Shown here piece after piece: positions 1 to 10,050 of a DNA stretch of 64,000 nucleotides. The DNA lies in contig JASISA010000041.1 in the NCBI GenBank assembly GCA_031771865.1, positions 1,736,001-1,800,000 of the forward strand, in the 5' to 3' direction. The stretch is from Nothophaeocryptopus gaeumannii (Eukaryota > Ascomycota > Dothideomycetes > Mycosphaerellales > Mycosphaerellaceae). The position numbers were made by a program, and so were the translations under genes. The notes beneath the pieces are model-generated. The model was not told the origin of the DNA and searched no databases. It saw only the letters and a program-made list of their open reading frames with translations. The stretch's first letter is position 1. Each line of letters starts with the position of its first letter.

Positions 1-328
1 TGTACAGTCCAAGGCCAGCAGACCAATAAAAACGAGCAAGATGGCTGTGGGTATTGATGAGGAGGGCTGATTGCTACACTGCTTGAAATTGCTGCAAATA
101 GCGAGTGAGGTCGAGTACTTCTCACAGGCGCTCGTGTGCCGCAAAGGAACACGTGAACGTCGGCGCCTCCCGTTCGCTTTCGGCATCAGAAGCAGCTCCA
201 TCATCATCGTAGTCTCAGATGTGAGCTAGCCACATCACTATCTGTCCCATCACATCGAACACGACCGTCCAGCCCTTGCGTGAAGAGACCGATCCTCCTG
301 CCGTCCACCGCATACGAGCGACGCCACC
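1..328 (+). promoter_or_regulatory. upstream region of VMA11
   Basis: Non-coding stretch ahead of the V-ATPase gene. The open frames here are short and unlike any family I know. A CCACC context lies immediately before the VMA11 start. No TATA-like element stands out. Confidence 0.3.
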
Positions 329-1050
329 ATGGCCGACTCCGAGCTCACGCCCAAGTTTGCGCCCTTCCTAGGCATGGGTGGCATTGCATTTGCTATGATT
401 TTTGGATGTACGAATACGCTGGGCAAGGAACAGAACTGTATAGAGGTGCTGATTATGAGAATAGGTGTCGGTGCTGCATACGGAACCGCGAAGTCAGGCA
501 TCGGTATCGCCAATGTCGGTACATTTAGACCAGACCTTATCATGAAGGTAATGCTGCAGCCTGCGGTTGAAAGAGATGCTTGAGAAAAAGATTCTGACAG
601 GTGGGATAGTCTCTGATACCGGTTGTCATGTCTGGTATCATTGCAGTCTATGCGCTGGTGGTAGCTGTCTTGATTGCAGGCAACATGAAGCCTCCGCCAG
701 CCCAACATTACAGCTTATACAATGGATGCATGCACCTGGCTTGTGGGCTCTCAGTTGGCCTTACTGGACTGGCTGCAGGCTACGCAATTGGAGTAGTGGG
801 AGACTCGGTTTGTTGGAAGAGAATCCAGGCCAAAAAGAAATGCATTGTTGACTGGAGCTACAGGGCGTACGCGCGTACATGCAACAATCACGAATCTTCG
901 TGGGCATGGTGCTCATCCTCATTTTCGGCGAAGTCCTGGGTCTTTATGGGTATGTCCAGAATCAACGCATGTATGTGATCGAGATCAAACACTAACAGCT
1001 TACATAGCTTGATCGTAGCATTGATTTTGAACACAAGAGCGTCGGGTTAA
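329..1050 (+). CDS. VMA11: V-type proton ATPase proteolipid subunit c' (VMA11)
   Basis: Membrane proteolipid of the V0 rotor that carries protons across vacuolar and Golgi membranes. Five exons join in phase: 329-407, 465-547, 610-807, 864-949 and 1008-1050, giving 162 residues, normal for the family. The four hydrophobic helices read [54 protein letters not shown] and [19 protein letters not shown]. The last holds the proton-binding glutamate in the IFGE motif. The start [13 protein letters not shown] and the QHYSLYNG loop match fungal c' (Vma11) better than c (Vma3). That assignment rests on my memory of the two subfamilies. All four introns are 56-62 nt. Confidence 0.92.
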
Positions 1051-1813
1051 AGAAGCAACGCAGGATCTCTGCTACTGAAAATCGCGAGATCTTGAGCGTT
1101 ATGGCTTCGATTGCGACACAGCAGGTTTGGAACAGTAGCTGCCTATCCTGTATGTCCCGCTGTGCAGGCCATTCGGACATGAAACCAGGCCACACTGGGT
1201 ATACCCTTCGATGAGTCCATCATCAGCCACAGTCACCAGGCTGCGAGTTTAGACTGCGAGGAACGGCATGCGGCACGCGGCATGCGGCAGACTGTCGAAT
1301 GGTAGATATATCGAATATACGAGATATTGGCGGAGTTCGCGTAGCATAGCGAGGCGCGAACCACAGTAAATTCACGATGCGCACAACCTCGGCCTCTTGT
1401 CAACTGAGAGTTCAGACGCAGAACAAAAGTCAATCAACTAAAGCGGAGTGTGAAGTGTGTTTGAAGTGGCCGCAGGAGTAGCAGTAGTGAGCTGGGAGTG
1501 AGCTGGGATCGGCCGGGGTCTCGGCGCCACAGCAGCAGGCAGCGCTTTTGGAAGCTCCGACCGAGTCGTGAGACGGCAGGCACCAACATCCTCCATAGTT
1601 CTGCCACCTGCCACATCAATTACACTCCACGTTCGCGCTCTCCTGAACGCTGACACTGACATCGCCATCGCGTGCCAGTGTTAATGCGCGCCTGCAACTA
1701 TTCACCAGCACAGCCGCTGCGATAGGACAGCGACAATCAAAAATATTGCGCCGCGGCCGAACCCCACCGCGGAAGCCTGGAGCCCAGCTGGAGTACTATG
1801 AACCTGCGACAAG
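1051..1813. other. intergenic, no gene seen
   Basis: About 760 bases with only short, unconvincing open frames on both strands. It should hold the VMA11 3' end and the promoter of the HeLo-protease gene. No missing N-terminal HeLo exon could be found in any frame. Confidence 0.4.
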
Positions 1814-4800
1814 ATGGAGGGATATCACTATGGGCCCATTTCACGGCCAGGCCATCTGTCGATGTTGTATTTGGAAGCGAAGAAGAGTGCACTCACCAGT
1901 CTTCAAGTGCAATCGACATCTAATGCCCAGTTTGCCTCCCTGCACCGGAAGTACCGTATCCAAAAGGATCGCCTGATTACATGGGGCCTGGAATGGAGTG
2001 ATGGCGGAAAGGGACCTGACGGCAACATCGACGAGTCTGTTGCCAAAGCCGGTCTTACTGAGACCGTCGAGAGTGTGCTGCGCAACATTCAGGAAGTGAC
2101 CGAGGAAGCCGAGCGCATCAAGTCAGCCAGTCTCCCACTTATCAAAGAGGGCGAGACCATCCCACAGAAGCCGGCTGTGTTCGATGAGGCCCGCTATGAA
2201 GACCTCCTTCAGGACCTTACAACATCCATCGACACGCTCTATGATCTAACGATATCGCGACGAGCACTCGCCCGAGGCGAGCACCCGAAGTTCGATTCAG
2301 CGCCCGCGCCCCCAGAAAAGCCAACTTTCAAAAGAGTTTCAAGGCAGTCCAGGTCTGAGATTTACAGCACAGCGAGCTTCGCTTCTTCAGCATCGACTCT
2401 TGTCAACCCAAGATTCTCGAAGCCTTTCCTTTCTCCGTACGCTGGACTGCCCTCCCGGATAGAGCTCAATGCTTTGCGACTTCCCGCAGAAGGCCCACCG
2501 CCATACGAAGCCGTTGGAGTTCCCTCGACGATTCGAATGGTGGCACTTCTCGTTCGCAAGAATGTGTCGGAGAGTGTCCAATTCGCCTTGGCAAGCTCTG
2601 CGCCCGAAGTGCCCGTGTTGGTCGAATACGCCAACTACGATGCGACATATAGGGAAACAGGCGTTCCACCTCCACTTCAACGCCTCGAGGGCTTGGCTTC
2701 TTTCTTCGCACCAATGCGATCGGAGTCTCAGACCAACGTCAGCTTGCTGGGATATTTCGAAGATCCAGAGCAACCACGTATTGGGCTGGTCTACGACCTA
2801 CCGTATTCGATTCAAAACAAACTACAAACGGGAACCACGGCCGAACCTCTAGCACCGCTGAGCCTGCTGAAGCTCGTTCAAAAAGGAAACAAGGCTCAAA
2901 GCTCCGCAACGGAGGTTCCGGCACCAGCTTTGGAGCACCGGTTCCGAATGGCGATCCGGCTTACCGAGCAATTGCATGCTTTACACGCTCAAGGACTGGC
3001 ACATGGCAATATCAACAGCAGTAGCGTCATATTCACGACTACCGCGAATGAGACGGAAGCGAACCGGTTGGAGCAGCTTAGAAAGCCTTTGTGGGCATCG
3101 TTCGATCTCTTTTCCAAGAGCAACATTGAAGGTGTCCGCCAAGCTTCAGACTTCAACATCTACAGGCATCCCTTGGATGATCCCAATGGCGCCAACAGGG
3201 AGTTTCCCGTCGACATCAAGTACGATCTTTACGGCTTGGGACTGATTCTGCTTGAGATCGGTCTTTGGACGCCTATCGGTGATCTCTACAAAGCGAAGTA
3301 TACCCTACCTGATTTCAAGTTGAGAGTCGAAAAGATCTGGATACCAAAGTTGGCCGCTAAATGCGGATCTGCATACATGCGGGCGGTCGAGACATGTCTT
3401 CGCTTGTCCGACGACGTCGACAATTCCCGTCTGACTGTAGAAGGTATATATGGGCTACTACTTCAGTTCTTGAAGCGGTGCTGCCTACTTGATGATATTG
3501 GCTCGTCAACAGAGCTCATACCAGCTTCAGAGCTCTTGTCTGAACCGTCATCACCGATTCAAAGCTACAGATCGTACAAGAGCATCAGGAGACGTCAGCT
3601 ATCGGATACAACCTCCATCGCAAGACAGCTTTCCGAGCCCACGGAAGTTCTTCAAGCACCTCCTGTGCCGGCAAAGTCGCCTGCTCGGCATAACACACAG
3701 TCTATTGTCCCAAGAGCACGTCGATCGATAGCACATCGCACTCAAGCAGAACCTGAGATTTCTCGCCAACCATCCAAAGCAAGCGGAGTTTCTCCGAAGC
3801 AAAGCATCTCGGATATGAAGGTTCATATCATGGACCGTTGGCATGCTAGACAGTCTCCATCATTGAGGGACTTCAAGCGCCGAGTCACGATCATTCAACA
3901 GCGTTGGAGAGAGTGTCGCGCCTACAAAGAAGAGCGCCTCAAGGCACAGGAATCTGCGAGAAGTGTGGACGCCGAGTCAAAGAGTGGCAAGCCGAAGCGC
4001 GAAGAGTTCCCCGACATGAAACTGCCAGAGGATGTGCTCAGTCAATGGCAAAATACCTTGTGCGTACAACTCCAAGCTCTGGTCGAAAAGGCTTTGCGAG
4101 GCTGCCCGGAGGCTTGCTCCATCCGACTGTGCCCATACGGTGAGACGCGAGAAACCGCGCGCCCGACGCTGATTGTCGGCTGCGCATCCACAGCGAAAGT
4201 GAAGCATGCTCTCAAGAGACATTTCAAGTACGACTCTAGCATCTTCGATGTTAGGGTCAAGAAGGAGTCGATTCGAAGATGTCGAAGAACGAGGCGAGAA
4301 CGCGCATCCGTGTCTGATGAGACACATCGAAGTATGGCCCCTTGGAGAGACCCAAATGTTGAGAAAGCTGCCAACCCAGATTATCAGGAACGGCCATTAT
4401 GTGGCGCATCGATCGGAGCATTCAGATATGAAGAACACCTCCCACCAGTATCGTTCGGCGGTGTTGTGATCGTCGATGGCCGCCCTTTCGGCATGAGCGT
4501 CCATCATATGCTCGAGCCTGAAGAAGACTCAGACCACGAAGAAGAAGATGCTGACGCGGGCGCTGACGACGAATCCGAGACCTCAAGTCTTGGCAGTTCC
4601 GAAGGATCGGAGGACGAGGATCAAAGTACCATCCGGCCTCCCTCAGCTCACGAGTCAGACGAAGGTCCCACGCCATCTAATGACACGTCTGGAGACTGTC
4701 CAGGTATCTTCCCTGGCGACATGGAAGAGATTGCTATCACTCAACCAGCTCTGGACGATGCTATTGATCTGGACCTTCACGCCGAAGAAGATGAAGAAGA

Positions 4801-5557
4801 TGATGACGCCGACTCAGGTATTGACGAGGATCACTTGCTGTCGTACAGACTAGGGCAGGTACATGCCTCTTCTGGTCTTCGGCGCACAGCGAAGTCTCAC
4901 GAAGGTGGCTTCAAAAGCATCAGCCAGTCGCTGCCACAAGAGATCGACTGGGCTCTGTTCGAGCTAGTGCCGCCTCGTGTGCACCCTTTCAACATCATCA
5001 AAGGTGGAACACGATATTGCAGCATGGGCGGAGACAAGCACGGCAACTCGTTCCCGACTGCCATCCGAGGCAGCGACGACCTCGCCTGCGTCAAGGTCCA
5101 CTGTCTGGGACGTACCAGTGGGCTTGGAAATGGAACCATCTCCAGCACGATGGAACTAGTCAAGATCCATGGACGTAGCACCTTTTCGGCAAGCTGGACC
5201 GTCGCCGGCAACTTCGGTGTCGGCGGTGATTCAGGTGCATGGGTCATCGGCAATGAAGACGGTAGAGTCTGCGGCCATGTCCTCGCTTCTCGCCAAGGTC
5301 GAACGTACATCTGCCCGATGGATGTGTTGCTGGACGATATCAAGGCTACGCTTGGGGCGAACGAAGTCGCCTTGCCCATCTTGGGCGAGATGACACGCAG
5401 TCGGCCTTCAAGCAGCAAAGGAGAGGAGAGCTGTGTGACAGAGGCGTTGAACAAGATGCGTCTCTCAGAGCACGAGAGCGGTGGTGTTGCGATTCCTGCA
5501 AGTCCGGTGCGCGCTTCAAGGGCCTCGGCGCCGCCTAGGACTGTGGAGCCCGTCTAG
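1814..5557 (+). CDS. HeLo-like / pseudokinase / trypsin-like serine protease multidomain protein
   Basis: Single-exon frame of 1,247 residues. Residues about 1-150 resemble a HeLo (prion-inhibition and propagation) helical domain, with the RKYRIQKDRLITWGLEWSD segment typical of it, but the usual first helix is short or absent. Residues about 240-570 are kinase-like with lost catalysis: HGN (397-399) stands where HRD belongs and SFD (429-431) where DFG belongs, followed by YDLYGLGLILLEIG. After a basic region, residues about 770-1200 form a chymotrypsin-fold protease: GGVVIVDG, His897/898 in MSVHHML, Asp1045 in EIDWALFEL and Ser1140 in GGDSGAW give a full triad. A strongly acidic insert of about 100 residues separates His from Asp. 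HeLo domains drive membrane-permeabilising cell death in fungi, and MLKL pairs a related bundle with a pseudokinase. A role in regulated cell death is inferred. An in-frame stop just upstream fixes this start unless an upstream exon splices in. Confidence 0.72.
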   Translation: MEGYHYGPISRPGHLSMLYLEAKKSALTSLQVQSTSNAQFASLHRKYRIQKDRLITWGLEWSDGGKGPDGNIDESVAKAGLTETVESVLRNIQEVTEEAERIKSASLPLIKEGETIPQKPAVFDEARYEDLLQDLTTSIDTLYDLTISRRALARGEHPKFDSAPAPPEKPTFKRVSRQSRSEIYSTASFASSASTLVNPRFSKPFLSPYAGLPSRIELNALRLPAEGPPPYEAVGVPSTIRMVALLVRKNVSESVQFALASSAPEVPVLVEYANYDATYRETGVPPPLQRLEGLASFFAPMRSESQTNVSLLGYFEDPEQPRIGLVYDLPYSIQNKLQTGTTAEPLAPLSLLKLVQKGNKAQSSATEVPAPALEHRFRMAIRLTEQLHALHAQGLAHGNINSSSVIFTTTANETEANRLEQLRKPLWASFDLFSKSNIEGVRQASDFNIYRHPLDDPNGANREFPVDIKYDLYGLGLILLEIGLWTPIGDLYKAKYTLPDFKLRVEKIWIPKLAAKCGSAYMRAVETCLRLSDDVDNSRLTVEGIYGLLLQFLKRCCLLDDIGSSTELIPASELLSEPSSPIQSYRSYKSIRRRQLSDTTSIARQLSEPTEVLQAPPVPAKSPARHNTQSIVPRARRSIAHRTQAEPEISRQPSKASGVSPKQSISDMKVHIMDRWHARQSPSLRDFKRRVTIIQQRWRECRAYKEERLKAQESARSVDAESKSGKPKREEFPDMKLPEDVLSQWQNTLCVQLQALVEKALRGCPEACSIRLCPYGETRETARPTLIVGCASTAKVKHALKRHFKYDSSIFDVRVKKESIRRCRRTRRERASVSDETHRSMAPWRDPNVEKAANPDYQERPLCGASIGAFRYEEHLPPVSFGGVVIVDGRPFGMSVHHMLEPEEDSDHEEEDADAGADDESETSSLGSSEGSEDEDQSTIRPPSAHESDEGPTPSNDTSGDCPGIFPGDMEEIAITQPALDDAIDLDLHAEEDEEDDDADSGIDEDHLLSYRLGQVHASSGLRRTAKSHEGGFKSISQSLPQEIDWALFELVPPRVHPFNIIKGGTRYCSMGGDKHGNSFPTAIRGSDDLACVKVHCLGRTSGLGNGTISSTMELVKIHGRSTFSASWTVAGNFGVGGDSGAWVIGNEDGRVCGHVLASRQGRTYICPMDVLLDDIKATLGANEVALPILGEMTRSRPSSSKGEESCVTEALNKMRLSEHESGGVAIPASPVRASRASAPPRTVEPV

Positions 5558-6012
5558 CGGACGGGTCCAAACGATGAAGGAAATGATTGAGCTTAGGAGT
5601 TCTTGAATTACGTGAGCGCTTGGAATGTACTGTATTATACTGTACTAAAAGTCCGGAAGATACCCAGGAGACGGTGAGAATGATGCATTGGATGATTGTG
5701 GAGGAGATGAGCCCCAGATAGCAGCCGTTTTGTAGCTTCACTATCTCATGTATTATTGGCAATTGACTTAATGCAGTCGAGCGAGCAACGGTGACGAAGC
5801 TCACTGCCGGCCTCTCACAAGGCGACCTACACTCGAATATTGCTGAACGCGATGACAGCAGCTTAGAAAATGCCCGCCTCCCCTGGAGAATGAGAATTGT
5901 TAGGCTCACCTTCCACTCAAAGATTCTACGAGAAGTCTCTGCTAGTGTCATCGCGTTTGGTATGCTCAAAAGGTCTCATAGAGAGGAGAAAGCATGAGCT
6001 GTGTCTCTGCCC
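5558..6012. other. convergent intergenic spacer
   Basis: The 3' ends of the protease gene (plus strand) and the D-lactate dehydrogenase gene (minus strand) face each other here. AT-richer than the flanks; no gene seen. Confidence 0.4.
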
Positions 6013-7906
6013 TTATCGCAATTTGGTTTCCTGCGGTAGATCAAAGACCTTACCTGGGTTCATTAACCATCTAAGCACCAGGTCAGCTACTAGTCTCATT
6101 TATTAACGTCTCACTCCCTCACTTTGGATCGACTGCCCTCTTCAAATTCCGCATGAAGTCAATTGTCTCTGTTCCGAGCTCGTCGACAAGGCATTCCTGC
6201 AGAAGCTGTCGTCAGCTATGTCCAGGCAAATTTCCTCGAGATAAGTACCTTTTTGCCGATCCCTATAGCATGCTCTCCAGAAACAGTCCCTTCCATCTCA
6301 AGAGCTTGTCCCATCATGTCGTGGACGACCTTGCTTACAGCGGCCTTTTGCTGAGCATTCTTGGGATCGTAGAACATGGCTGTGTGAAAATTGCCATCGC
6401 CAACGTGCCCGACCACGCTGGCAAAGAGACCAAGATTGCTGCAATCTCTTTTCGAGAGGTCTGGGAAAGTGTCAGGTTGGCGGTCGTGGATGGAATTCAT
6501 AGATGCGTGTAGGCTTACCTATGATATCCGCAAGTCTTGATAGCGGAACAGCAACATCTGTTGACCAGATCTCGGTCCCTTCTGGCCGGTTAGTAACCAT
6601 CACAAACAGAGCTTCTTTCCTCGCTGCCCAGAGATCATGCTCGTCCTGCTTGCTTTTCGCGAAAATGAAGTCCCGGGCATTGTGCGGTTTCACGAGGTCG
6701 CCAACTCTGCGAATGTCGCTCTTGATGGCATCGGTTGTTCCAGAAAATTTCAAGAATAGTGTTGGTTCTTCTACCCACTGCCTCCTCCTCACGGCATCGC
6801 TTCCGTACTTGTTCACCACTTGCATTTGTAGGTCGTCCATCATTTCGAGGGCCGCGAGCTGGATACCCGAGCGAATGATACTGGAGGCGGCGGAGGCGGC
6901 TTCGCGGATTGTTGGAAAAGAGACAACTGCTACACTCGTATCTTGCGGAATGGGTGCGAGCTTGAGGGTGACTTCTGTGACCATGCCTAATGTGCCCTCT
7001 GCGCCGACGAACAGGGACGTCAGATTGTACCCAGCGGAGCTTTTACGTGGTCTTCTTCGAGTTTTGATTACACGACCGTCTGCTAGTACGACTGTTAGGT
7101 TGACGACCCAGTCTTTCATGGTTCCATATCGCATAGCGTTTGTGCCAGAACAATTGGTGGCGACCATTCCACCGATTTGCGCAGTAGGCGAGGGATCCAA
7201 TGGGACGAAAAGCCCGGCGTGTGCGATTTTGATGTTTAGATCTACCCAATTTACTCCCGGCTGGACAGTTACATCCATATCCTCGGGTCTGAACGCGATG
7301 ACTTGGTCCATGTTGGTGAAGTCGACGCAGATGCCAGAGTAGGGTGAGGAGAAGTTGCCTTCCACGCTCGAGCCGGCGCCAAAGGGTACAATGGGCACAC
7401 CGCTATCATTGCATAGTCGAGCAATGGTGGACACGTCTTGCGTACTTCGAGGATACACAACAGCAACAGGTCTCTCGTCAGTGTTTGATGTAGACCAATC
7501 GGAACGCCCATGGCTCTCGATCACATCCTCATCGAAGGTGACCGCATCTTCTCCGAGTGCACATTGAATGTCCTCAGCAGTCTACACCCTGGGTTAGTAT
7601 CCGCCGGTGGTACTCAGGTACGAGAAATCTGGGGCCGCCTACCTTGATCATCTGGGACCGTTCTGCGTACGTGATCTTAGGAACCAAGCCCGAGGTCCCT
7701 GGACTAGCCGTATTCATGAACGAGCCAGCTGCCAGCCCAAGCACAACACCACCTCCTCCAAGCGCCCACGACCACGCATTGCTTCCTGCTTTGGTAGTAG
7801 AAGTTGAGGCATATCTAGCGAACCTCAAAGGCTGGCGCGGAAATTGTCTTCCATGAGTATTCAGCAGTGTTCGGCGGACTGCACTCCAGGCATTCCTTGG
7901 TGACAT
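6013..7906 (-). CDS. DLD1: D-lactate dehydrogenase (cytochrome), mitochondrial
   Basis: FAD enzyme oxidising D-lactate to pyruvate with electrons passed to cytochrome c. Five exons on the minus strand: 7906-7643, 7581-6519, 6460-6249, 6196-6123 and 6070-6013, 556 residues, in line with yeast Dld1 (587). Residues 1-50 are rich in Arg and Ser, then comes a hydrophobic stretch (LGGGGVVLGLAAG), fitting a presequence plus inner-membrane anchor. The FAD_binding_4 domain shows RPVAVVYPRSTQDVSTIARL, PFGAGSSVEGNF and QIGGMVATNCSGTNAMRYG. The C-terminal FAD-oxidase domain shows VGHVGDGNFH and SGEHAIGIGKK. The last exons end WLMNPGKVFD, as expected. A longer frame at the 5' end uses no better ATG, so MSPRNAW is chosen. 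Confidence 0.9.
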
Positions 7907-8416
7907 GTTTCTCACGCAAGGCAGGCAAACTGCGATGAACCAACATGAGTAGCAAGACACCTACGAAGGCCGGCCACCAGATAAGTTAGGCGAGTTCGCT
8001 CTCCAGCTCGCAAGGGCCGCAATCTTGAGTATCCAGAAAGTGTCATCAAGCAATGAAATCCGCGATAGTCATCATCACAGGGGATTAAATGCGCTTTGCG
8101 AAACGGCCGATGAGGCTGTAGGATGGTACCAAGAGCTTCCCGAGAGCGTCTGCGTAGAACATGCGACCGGTCAGCCCCACCTCCACCACTGGTCAGGTCG
8201 GATCTGCTGCATTCACGAACATTCCTTAGCGTCAAATGTAAGATAGCCAATTAAAAGTTACATCAACATCCTGGCCTCCAGACGAGCTTACCAAAGGACT
8301 CAACCTTCTTGCCATCAACGTCCAAGATAAATCAACTTCTCTCGCCTCTCCCAACCACGATTCCTCAAGATCCAAAGCACAACTAGAATTTCAGTCCTGG
8401 AAGAGCAGGCTGTGCG
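7907..8416. promoter_or_regulatory. divergent promoter region
   Basis: About 510 bases between the start of the D-lactate dehydrogenase gene (minus strand) and the start of the CCDC97-like gene (plus strand). It presumably carries both promoters. No recognisable binding site was picked out. Confidence 0.35.
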
Positions 8417-9148
8417 ATGCCACATTCCACGGAAACTGTCCCAAATGGTGGCAAAGAGTCTCTCATTCTTCCTCTGCGCGGCGTAGACACGAACACATCA
8501 GAGCCACAGCCAGACCAGGTGCAAGAGCCAAGGATAGATCGCATTAGAATCAAGAACAGACGCAAGAAATATCTAGACTCTCGCCCGGATTACTTCAAGT
8601 CTGCCGAGCTGGAACTTGCAGGTAGGGAATACCACCTTTCCTCCAACTCTCGTAGTTCTCGTCATAGAAAATTCAAATACCAACATCTCACCTCTCCAGA
8701 CCCCCTCCTCTACGACCGTCTAGTCCGCCGTTTTCAATCTGCCTCCGAACGCGAAGCCGAAGGCCGCAGTCGAGGCTACACAGGCGTCCTCGAAGCCGAC
8801 CTAACCCGCTCCGAAGCTAAGATTTCTGCTCTTCAAAATCCTACCACTTCTTCATCAACCATCTACAAACGCGCCCCAGACGGCCACATTCTAGCAGTCG
8901 AACAAGACGACGAACCCTTCGACAAGGGAGTCGCGTGGGAGAGATGGGTAGATCTCATGACGCAAAGGTTTTTGAAAGGAGAGGATGGAGATTTTGAGTA
9001 CGAAAAAGTGGATGGAAGCGAGGAATTTGATGATCTGGAGGAGGAGAGGAGGGCGGCTGCGGAAGTCTGGTTTGATGGGCAGACGCCGGAATTCCTTGTT
9101 GGAGAGGGGGAGGCGCCGAAGGGAGAGACGGGGGTGCAGGACTTTTGA
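8417..9148 (+). CDS. CCDC97-like (DUF2052) protein
   Basis: Intronless, 243 residues. The whole family signature is visible: KNRRKKYLDSRPDYFKS near residue 50, then DPLLYDRLVRRFQSASEREAEG, GYTGVLEADLTRSEAKISAL, and the C-terminal WVDLMTQRFLKGEDGDFEYEKVD followed by EERRAAAEVWF. Human CCDC97 is reported with the SF3B part of the U2 snRNP, so a nuclear pre-mRNA splicing role is expected; this is knowledge of the family, not something the sequence proves. The C-terminal third is acidic. The start is the first ATG in frame with the conserved block. Confidence 0.82.
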   Translation: MPHSTETVPNGGKESLILPLRGVDTNTSEPQPDQVQEPRIDRIRIKNRRKKYLDSRPDYFKSAELELAGREYHLSSNSRSSRHRKFKYQHLTSPDPLLYDRLVRRFQSASEREAEGRSRGYTGVLEADLTRSEAKISALQNPTTSSSTIYKRAPDGHILAVEQDDEPFDKGVAWERWVDLMTQRFLKGEDGDFEYEKVDGSEEFDDLEEERRAAAEVWFDGQTPEFLVGEGEAPKGETGVQDF

Positions 9149-9671
9149 GTTTGGCTTCTGTCAGTGATGGAGGAATTATTAGCATCATTTTGTGGGGACA
9201 GAGAAGTTTGGATGAAAGACTCAAGCAGCTTTGATCATGGGAAAGGGCGTGGTTGCTGACAGTGAGCCGTGCGACTGAGCAGAGACGCCTGGCCTGCAAA
9301 GCCAAAGCAACGCCAACGTCGAGACCATGATGAGAGGATCATGCACTGGCTGTGTGATCATACCATTCTTCAAACATCGAGCTCAACAGGCGATGCGCTG
9401 TAGTGCAAACTGAGTGCGGCGTAGGCTTCACTTACCGCCAGCCCCAGCGTTTACGCGCCAAGCCTGTCAAGCGCCGCCGCAGAGGCACGGCACAGCAAGG
9501 CGAAGATCCTTCCAACTTGACAACAATAGAGATCCGATGCAAGACTGCGCCACGACACATGCCTCCAGGAAGAATATATTGCTACTCAACTGCAAAATGG
9601 GTATCATTTCGTAAACCTGCAAAGCCTCCAAATTCTACATCGAGCGACATCACCCAAGATCGAGCACCACG
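9149..9671. other. intergenic, no gene seen
   Basis: About 520 bases between the CCDC97-like gene and a small membrane-protein frame. An open frame at 9403-9762 overlaps the next gene in another phase and has the composition of a shadow. Confidence 0.35.
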
Positions 9672-10031
9672 ATGCTCCTCCCACGAGACGGATACATCGA
9701 CAACATCGACAACAACGACCCATACAAGTCGCAAGCATCTCATACACTCGGTCTCATCGTAGCTGGCTTCGCCACTGCTGTGGTCTTTTCCGGGCTAGCT
9801 TGGTGGGTCTGGGCGTCTCGTCGACGAGCAGCAGCAAGGAGAGCAATGAGCGAGTATACATCAATCCCACCACACATGGCGGAAGCCAGATCCATGGCCT
9901 GGCCGGAATTTCCATTCCAAAGGCCTCCTCACATCTCTGTATCTGATACTGAGATCGACAGCTGGCGTTTCTCGCACCCCGTCAGGACCGAAGTCGCTTA
10001 TCCTCCGCCGTCTTTTCAGAGGACAAGATGA
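9672..10031 (+). CDS. small single-pass membrane protein, unknown
   Basis: A 119-residue frame I do not recognise. Residues about 24-48 (LGLIVAGFATAVVFSGLAWWVWASRRR) form one membrane segment followed at once by an Arg-rich stop-transfer stretch. The short N-terminus is acidic, so an outside/lumen N-terminus and cytosolic tail are likely. The tail is Pro/Ser rich with PPHMAE and PPPSF motifs and looks disordered. It ends 20 bases before the stop of the opposite-strand gene, so the two are convergent and nearly touching. It could be a spurious frame; the strong membrane-segment design argues for a gene. Confidence 0.5.
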   Translation: MLLPRDGYIDNIDNNDPYKSQASHTLGLIVAGFATAVVFSGLAWWVWASRRRAAARRAMSEYTSIPPHMAEARSMAWPEFPFQRPPHISVSDTEIDSWRFSHPVRTEVAYPPPSFQRTR

Positions 10032-10050
10032 CATTTCAGTGCGAAGGAGC

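Noticed and set aside
250..708. 152-residue frame on the minus strand over VMA11
   Set aside because: It is antisense to conserved V-ATPase exons and has no family features.
7907..7960. 18 extra N-terminal residues on D-lactate dehydrogenase
   Set aside because: They are not mitochondrial-presequence-like (Cys-rich), while the ATG at 7906 opens a normal presequence.
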